NCBI GenBank assembly: GCA_029975965.1
Contig: JARKOV010000058.1
Coordinates: 1 to 64,000, forward strand
Source of the DNA: Anaerolinea sp.
Lineage (GTDB): Bacteria; Chloroflexota; Anaerolineae; Anaerolineales; Anaerolineaceae
DNA: 64,000 bases
Reading direction: 5' to 3'
In this document: positions 61,030 through 64,000 of the stretch, in pieces
Layout of the letters: each line of letters begins with the position of its first letter
How positions within the stretch are numbered: position 1 is the first letter of the stretch
Made by a program: the position numbers and the translations under genes
Notes under the pieces: generated by a model
What the model saw: the letters and a program-made list of their open reading frames with translations, nothing else
What the model was told of the DNA's origin: nothing
Databases searched by the model: none

Positions 61030-62697
61030 ATGGCGAACGTGCGCGAACGCATTTTGCTCGTCGAAAACGACCCGGTTGTCGCGGATCTCATCGGCAGGCA
61101 GGCTTTACAGTCGGTCGGCTACCAGGTTGCCACGGTAGGCGACGCGAACTCGGCCATTTCGCGCGCCATTCAATGGGTGCCTGACCTGATCCTCACCGAC
61201 ATTAACCTGCCCGGCTTGAGCGGCAAAGACCTGCTCGTGGCGTTGAAATCGCAGCCTGTCCAAACGCCGGTGGTGCTGCTGGCCCAGCGCGGGCAGGAAT
61301 CGGACATTGTGCAGGCGTTCCGCCTGGGCGCCGCCGACTACATGCTCCTGCCGGTGCGCGAGGCAGAGGTGATCTCGGCCGTCGAGCGCGTGCTCAAGCA
61401 GGTGCATGAGCGGCGCGAGCGCGAGCGCCTGGCCCAACAACTCCAATCGACCAACCAGGAGTTGCAGGCGCGGGTACGCGAGCTGACCACCATCTTCTCG
61501 ATCGGCAAAGCCGTCACCTCGATCACCGACCTCTCGCTGCTCATGGACCAGATCCTGGAAGGCGCGGTGCGCGTGACCCAGGCCGACCTGGGTTGGTTCT
61601 TGATGCGCGACAGCGACGACAGGCCCTTTGTGCTGGTCGCCGCCAACAACCTGCCGCCCTCGCTGGGTGTGCGCATTGGTCAACCCTGGGATGACGGTAT
61701 CAGCAAGCTGGTCGCCATGTCGGGGGAGACACTCACCATCTATGGCGAGCCGCTCAAGCGCTTCAAAATCCAGAGCCTGGGACAATCGGCGCTGATCGCG
61801 CCGATCAAGGCCCAGCAGAAAGCTCGGCGCACGGTCATCGGACTGTTGACCATGGTGCGCCGCCAATCCACCGCGTTTGGAGCCTCCGAGCAGCATCTGC
61901 TGGAGGCGCTGGCCGATTACGCCTCGATCTCGTTGATCAACGCTCACCTGCTGCGCTCCACCGACGAACGCGCCCGCTCCTTGCAGGCGCTGGCCGAAAA
62001 CGCGCAGATCGGCGGGCGGATCAACAACGACATCCTGCTGGGGGTCAAGAACGAGCTGCACGCGCCCATCGAAGCCGCCGCCGCCGCCTTGAACAAACTC
62101 GGCAAGGACCCCACTGCCCGCTGGCGGCCCGACCAGCGCCAGCTCATGGCTTCCATTCAAGACCAGCTCGACGCGCTGCGCCAGGTCGTCTCGGCCATCG
62201 AGCCGCTCCAACTCGTCCAGGCCGGTTCGAAAGCGGCGCAAACCAACCTCAACGACCTCATCCGCCAGACGGTGCGACACGCCCAACCTTTCACCCAGCA
62301 ATGCGGCCTGGCGGTGTCCACCGAGCTGCCTCCCGAGAGCGTGCTGGTGCCCATGGAATCGAGTCTCGCCGGTCAGGTGCTGGATGGATTGATGAGCAAC
62401 GCCATCCGCTACAGTATCAACGGCGGGCAGGTGGTCATCCGCCTCGAAAAAACCGGTGAACACCAGGCTCACGTCACCTTCCGCAACGTGGGCGTGTTGA
62501 TCAACAGCAAAGACGCCGAGCACCTCTTTGAGGACTCCGCCACGCCCAGCGCTTCTGCGGCGCGGCGTTTTGGTGGATTAAGCATCCGCCTGAGCCTGAT
62601 CAAGGAAATCCTCACCCGCCAGGGTGGAAAAATCTGGTTGGACAGCCAGCCAGGGAAAGGGACCACATTCCACTTCAGCCTGCCGCTCGCCCGCTGA
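61030..62697 (+). CDS. Receiver-GAF-pseudokinase signalling protein
   Basis: The protein has 555 residues from ATG 61030; an ATG four codons earlier is alternative. TATGAT at 61017-61022 and no Shine-Dalgarno suggest a leaderless start. The receiver domain has Asp57 (LILTDINLPG) but lacks the usual Thr and Lys (LLAQ, MLLPV). A coiled coil and a GAF domain follow. The kinase region has VKNELHAPI where SHDLRTPL-like is expected, so the phosphoacceptor His is Asn341. The N-box SNAIRYS is kept, but the DxGxG box is RNVGV. It is probably a catalytically dead adaptor. Confidence 0.82.
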   Translation: MANVRERILLVENDPVVADLIGRQALQSVGYQVATVGDANSAISRAIQWVPDLILTDINLPGLSGKDLLVALKSQPVQTPVVLLAQRGQESDIVQAFRLGAADYMLLPVREAEVISAVERVLKQVHERRERERLAQQLQSTNQELQARVRELTTIFSIGKAVTSITDLSLLMDQILEGAVRVTQADLGWFLMRDSDDRPFVLVAANNLPPSLGVRIGQPWDDGISKLVAMSGETLTIYGEPLKRFKIQSLGQSALIAPIKAQQKARRTVIGLLTMVRRQSTAFGASEQHLLEALADYASISLINAHLLRSTDERARSLQALAENAQIGGRINNDILLGVKNELHAPIEAAAAALNKLGKDPTARWRPDQRQLMASIQDQLDALRQVVSAIEPLQLVQAGSKAAQTNLNDLIRQTVRHAQPFTQQCGLAVSTELPPESVLVPMESSLAGQVLDGLMSNAIRYSINGGQVVIRLEKTGEHQAHVTFRNVGVLINSKDAEHLFEDSATPSASAARRFGGLSIRLSLIKEILTRQGGKIWLDSQPGKGTTFHFSLPLAR

Positions 62698-62712
62698 CGC
62701 ATTGAAAAAGCT

Positions 62713-64000
62713 ATGACAACGCAGAATCATGGATTGATCCTTATCGTTATCTCGGAAGGCCAGGTCACCTTCCTTCTGGAGCGCATGCTCAAGTCGTTAG
62801 GGTACAGCGTGCAGAGCTATGCCGACCGGGCCGGCGCAATGCAGGCGCTCGCCCAGATCAACCCGGTGCTGGTCTTTTTGGGCGAGAAGCTGCCCGATAG
62901 CGAGGGGTTGAGCCTGGCCAACGAGATCAACCGGCGCTTCCCCGCCACGCCGATCATCCTCTTTGTCGCCCGCGAATCGCCAGAAGTGCTCAAATCGGCC
63001 ATGCGCCTGGGCATCACCGAATACCTGTGCCTGCCGCTGCGCGCCGAGGACATTAACCGGGCGATCAAAAACAGCCTCGATGCCGCTCGCTTGCGCAAAG
63101 AGGCCGTTTTGCTCGAGTCGCGGCGCGTCACCGCCGGGTTGCAACAGCGCCTGGACGAGCTGGAGACCCTCGCTCGCCTCGGGCGCACGGTCACCGGCTC
63201 ACTCGACCTGGATCACGTGCTCACCGCGATTGTCGATGCGGCGGTCGAGTTGACCGGCGCGGAAGAAGGCAGCCTGCTGCTGTTGGACGAGGACACCGGC
63301 GAGCTGTACATGCGCGCCGCGCGCAATTTCCAGGAAGAGTTCGTGCGCACCTTCCGCATCCCGGTCACCGACACGCTGGCTGGGTCGGTGATCCGCAACG
63401 GCCAGTCCGTCTTGCTGGACGACAACACACCCCAGAAGATCAAGACCGCCTACCTGGTGCAGAGCCTGATCTACGTTCCGCTGGCGATCAGCGGGCACGT
63501 GTTTGGCGTGCTCGGGGTGGATAACCGCCAGAATCGCCTGCCGTTCACCGAGCACCACACCAAGTTGCTCGGCGCACTGGCCGAGTTCGCCGTCATCGCC
63601 ATCGAGAACGCCCGCCTGTTCGCCGACACGATCTCCGAGCGGCGCAAGATGGAAACCGTGTTGACCGATGTGCGCGATGGGGTGATTTTGATCGACCAGG
63701 ACCAGCGCCTTTTGCTGGTCAACCAGGTCGTGCGCCAGGCGCTCGGCCTGGGCGAAGACCGCCTGGTGGGGCGACCTTTCCGCGACCTGTTCAACCAGCC
63801 GCCGCTGCTCGAACTGCTCGACTCGGCGAGCAAAGCCACTGCCAGCCGCACCGAGCTGAGCCTGGAAGACGGGCGGATTTTCAGCGTGCAAATCTCGCCC
63901 ATTCCTGAGGTGGGGCACGTCTTCACCCTGGCCGACATCACCAGCCTGAAAAAGCTCGACCAGATCAAGAGCGACTTCGTCCACACCGTCTCGCACGACT
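62713..64000 (+). CDS. Pseudoreceiver-GAF-PAS histidine kinase, 3' end outside window
   Basis: At least 429 residues are seen; the frame is open to the last base. The receiver-like domain has Gly57 at the Asp site (LVFLGEKLPD) and ISEGQ in place of the acidic pair, so it cannot be phosphorylated normally. A GAF domain (LARLGRTVTGSLDLDHVL, EEGSLLLLDEDTGELYMR) and a PAS domain (VRDGVILIDQDQRLLLVN) follow. The visible HisKA start FVHTVSHD keeps its His. It is 15 bases after the previous gene and likely cotranscribed with it. Confidence 0.88.
   Translation, partial: MTTQNHGLILIVISEGQVTFLLERMLKSLGYSVQSYADRAGAMQALAQINPVLVFLGEKLPDSEGLSLANEINRRFPATPIILFVARESPEVLKSAMRLGITEYLCLPLRAEDINRAIKNSLDAARLRKEAVLLESRRVTAGLQQRLDELETLARLGRTVTGSLDLDHVLTAIVDAAVELTGAEEGSLLLLDEDTGELYMRAARNFQEEFVRTFRIPVTDTLAGSVIRNGQSVLLDDNTPQKIKTAYLVQSLIYVPLAISGHVFGVLGVDNRQNRLPFTEHHTKLLGALAEFAVIAIENARLFADTISERRKMETVLTDVRDGVILIDQDQRLLLVNQVVRQALGLGEDRLVGRPFRDLFNQPPLLELLDSASKATASRTELSLEDGRIFSVQISPIPEVGHVFTLADITSLKKLDQIKSDFVHTVSHD

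Noticed and set aside
1..64000. tRNA, rRNA, prophage or transposase genes
   Set aside because: No cloverleaf with a T-arm word, no rRNA sequence and no recombinase or transposase motif was seen.

Overview
The window is a high-GC bacterial chromosome segment with no rRNA, tRNA, phage or transposase genes. Several features point to Chloroflexota, probably an Anaerolineae-like organism: a threonine/proline-rich secreted or anchored protein with TPT repeats, Yip1-type membrane proteins, many DesK/NarL-type two-component pairs, GAF-rich soluble kinases, an F420-type luciferase-like oxidoreductase and a DUF5107-TPR protein. This assignment rests on gene content from memory and was not tested by a search.

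Layout. 1-9.3 kb: a truncated histidine kinase and its NarL-type regulator, then a promoter-led set (PT-rich protein, gatC, gatA), a 1519-residue double GT-C membrane protein and a Yip1 protein. 9.4-17.2 kb, minus strand: nicotinate phosphoribosyltransferase, small stress-type proteins (DUF1905/YdeI, HEAT, helix-hairpin-helix, DinB, DUF2277), an MFS exporter, an HTH_42 protein and a methyltransferase. 17.2-25.9 kb: regulators (LacI type, MerR/TipA type, ECF sigma, MalT-type LuxR) and small membrane proteins. 26-30 kb: a transglutaminase-like domain fused to UvrA. 30.3-34 kb: a four-gene ABC exporter/two-component operon. 35.4-38.6 kb: a Zur-boxed metal-uptake operon (Fur-family regulator, binding protein, ATPase with His-rich tail, permease). 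38.6-53.5 kb: a GT2 glycosyltransferase, flavin enzymes, a sulfatase, GH4 and GH2 glycosidases, and a four-gene operon of dehydrogenase, URO-D-like protein, double nucleotidyltransferase and RbsD/FucU mutarotase. 54.9-60.8 kb: an AmpG-like MFS transporter divergent from an operon of DUF5107-TPR protein, BadF-type kinase and two tandem SIS proteins, which looks like amino-sugar catabolism. 61-64 kb: two tandem receiver-GAF-kinase proteins with complementary degeneration, the second cut by the window end.

Non-coding structure is the most unusual part. A family of roughly 70-bp inverted-repeat elements (core CTGTAAAATGTGGG / CCCACATTTTACAG) occurs at seven intergenic sites and as a five-copy, 78-bp tandem array. 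Their stems show compensatory base-pair changes, and two wobble changes pair only in RNA copied in the sense of the neighbouring gene. A second element, outer stem AACTGCTCAG / CTGAGTAGTT, begins 10-11 bases after the -10 box of two unrelated genes. Part of it recurs fused to one of the hairpin elements upstream of the GH4 gene. Other repeats are a 35-bp palindromic unit (four copies in one place, one in another) and one long inverted repeat.

Several genes (TipA-type regulator, a methyltransferase, the GT2 enzyme, a receiver-GAF protein) have a TATAAT-like box 6-9 bases before the ATG and no Shine-Dalgarno sequence, which suggests leaderless transcripts.
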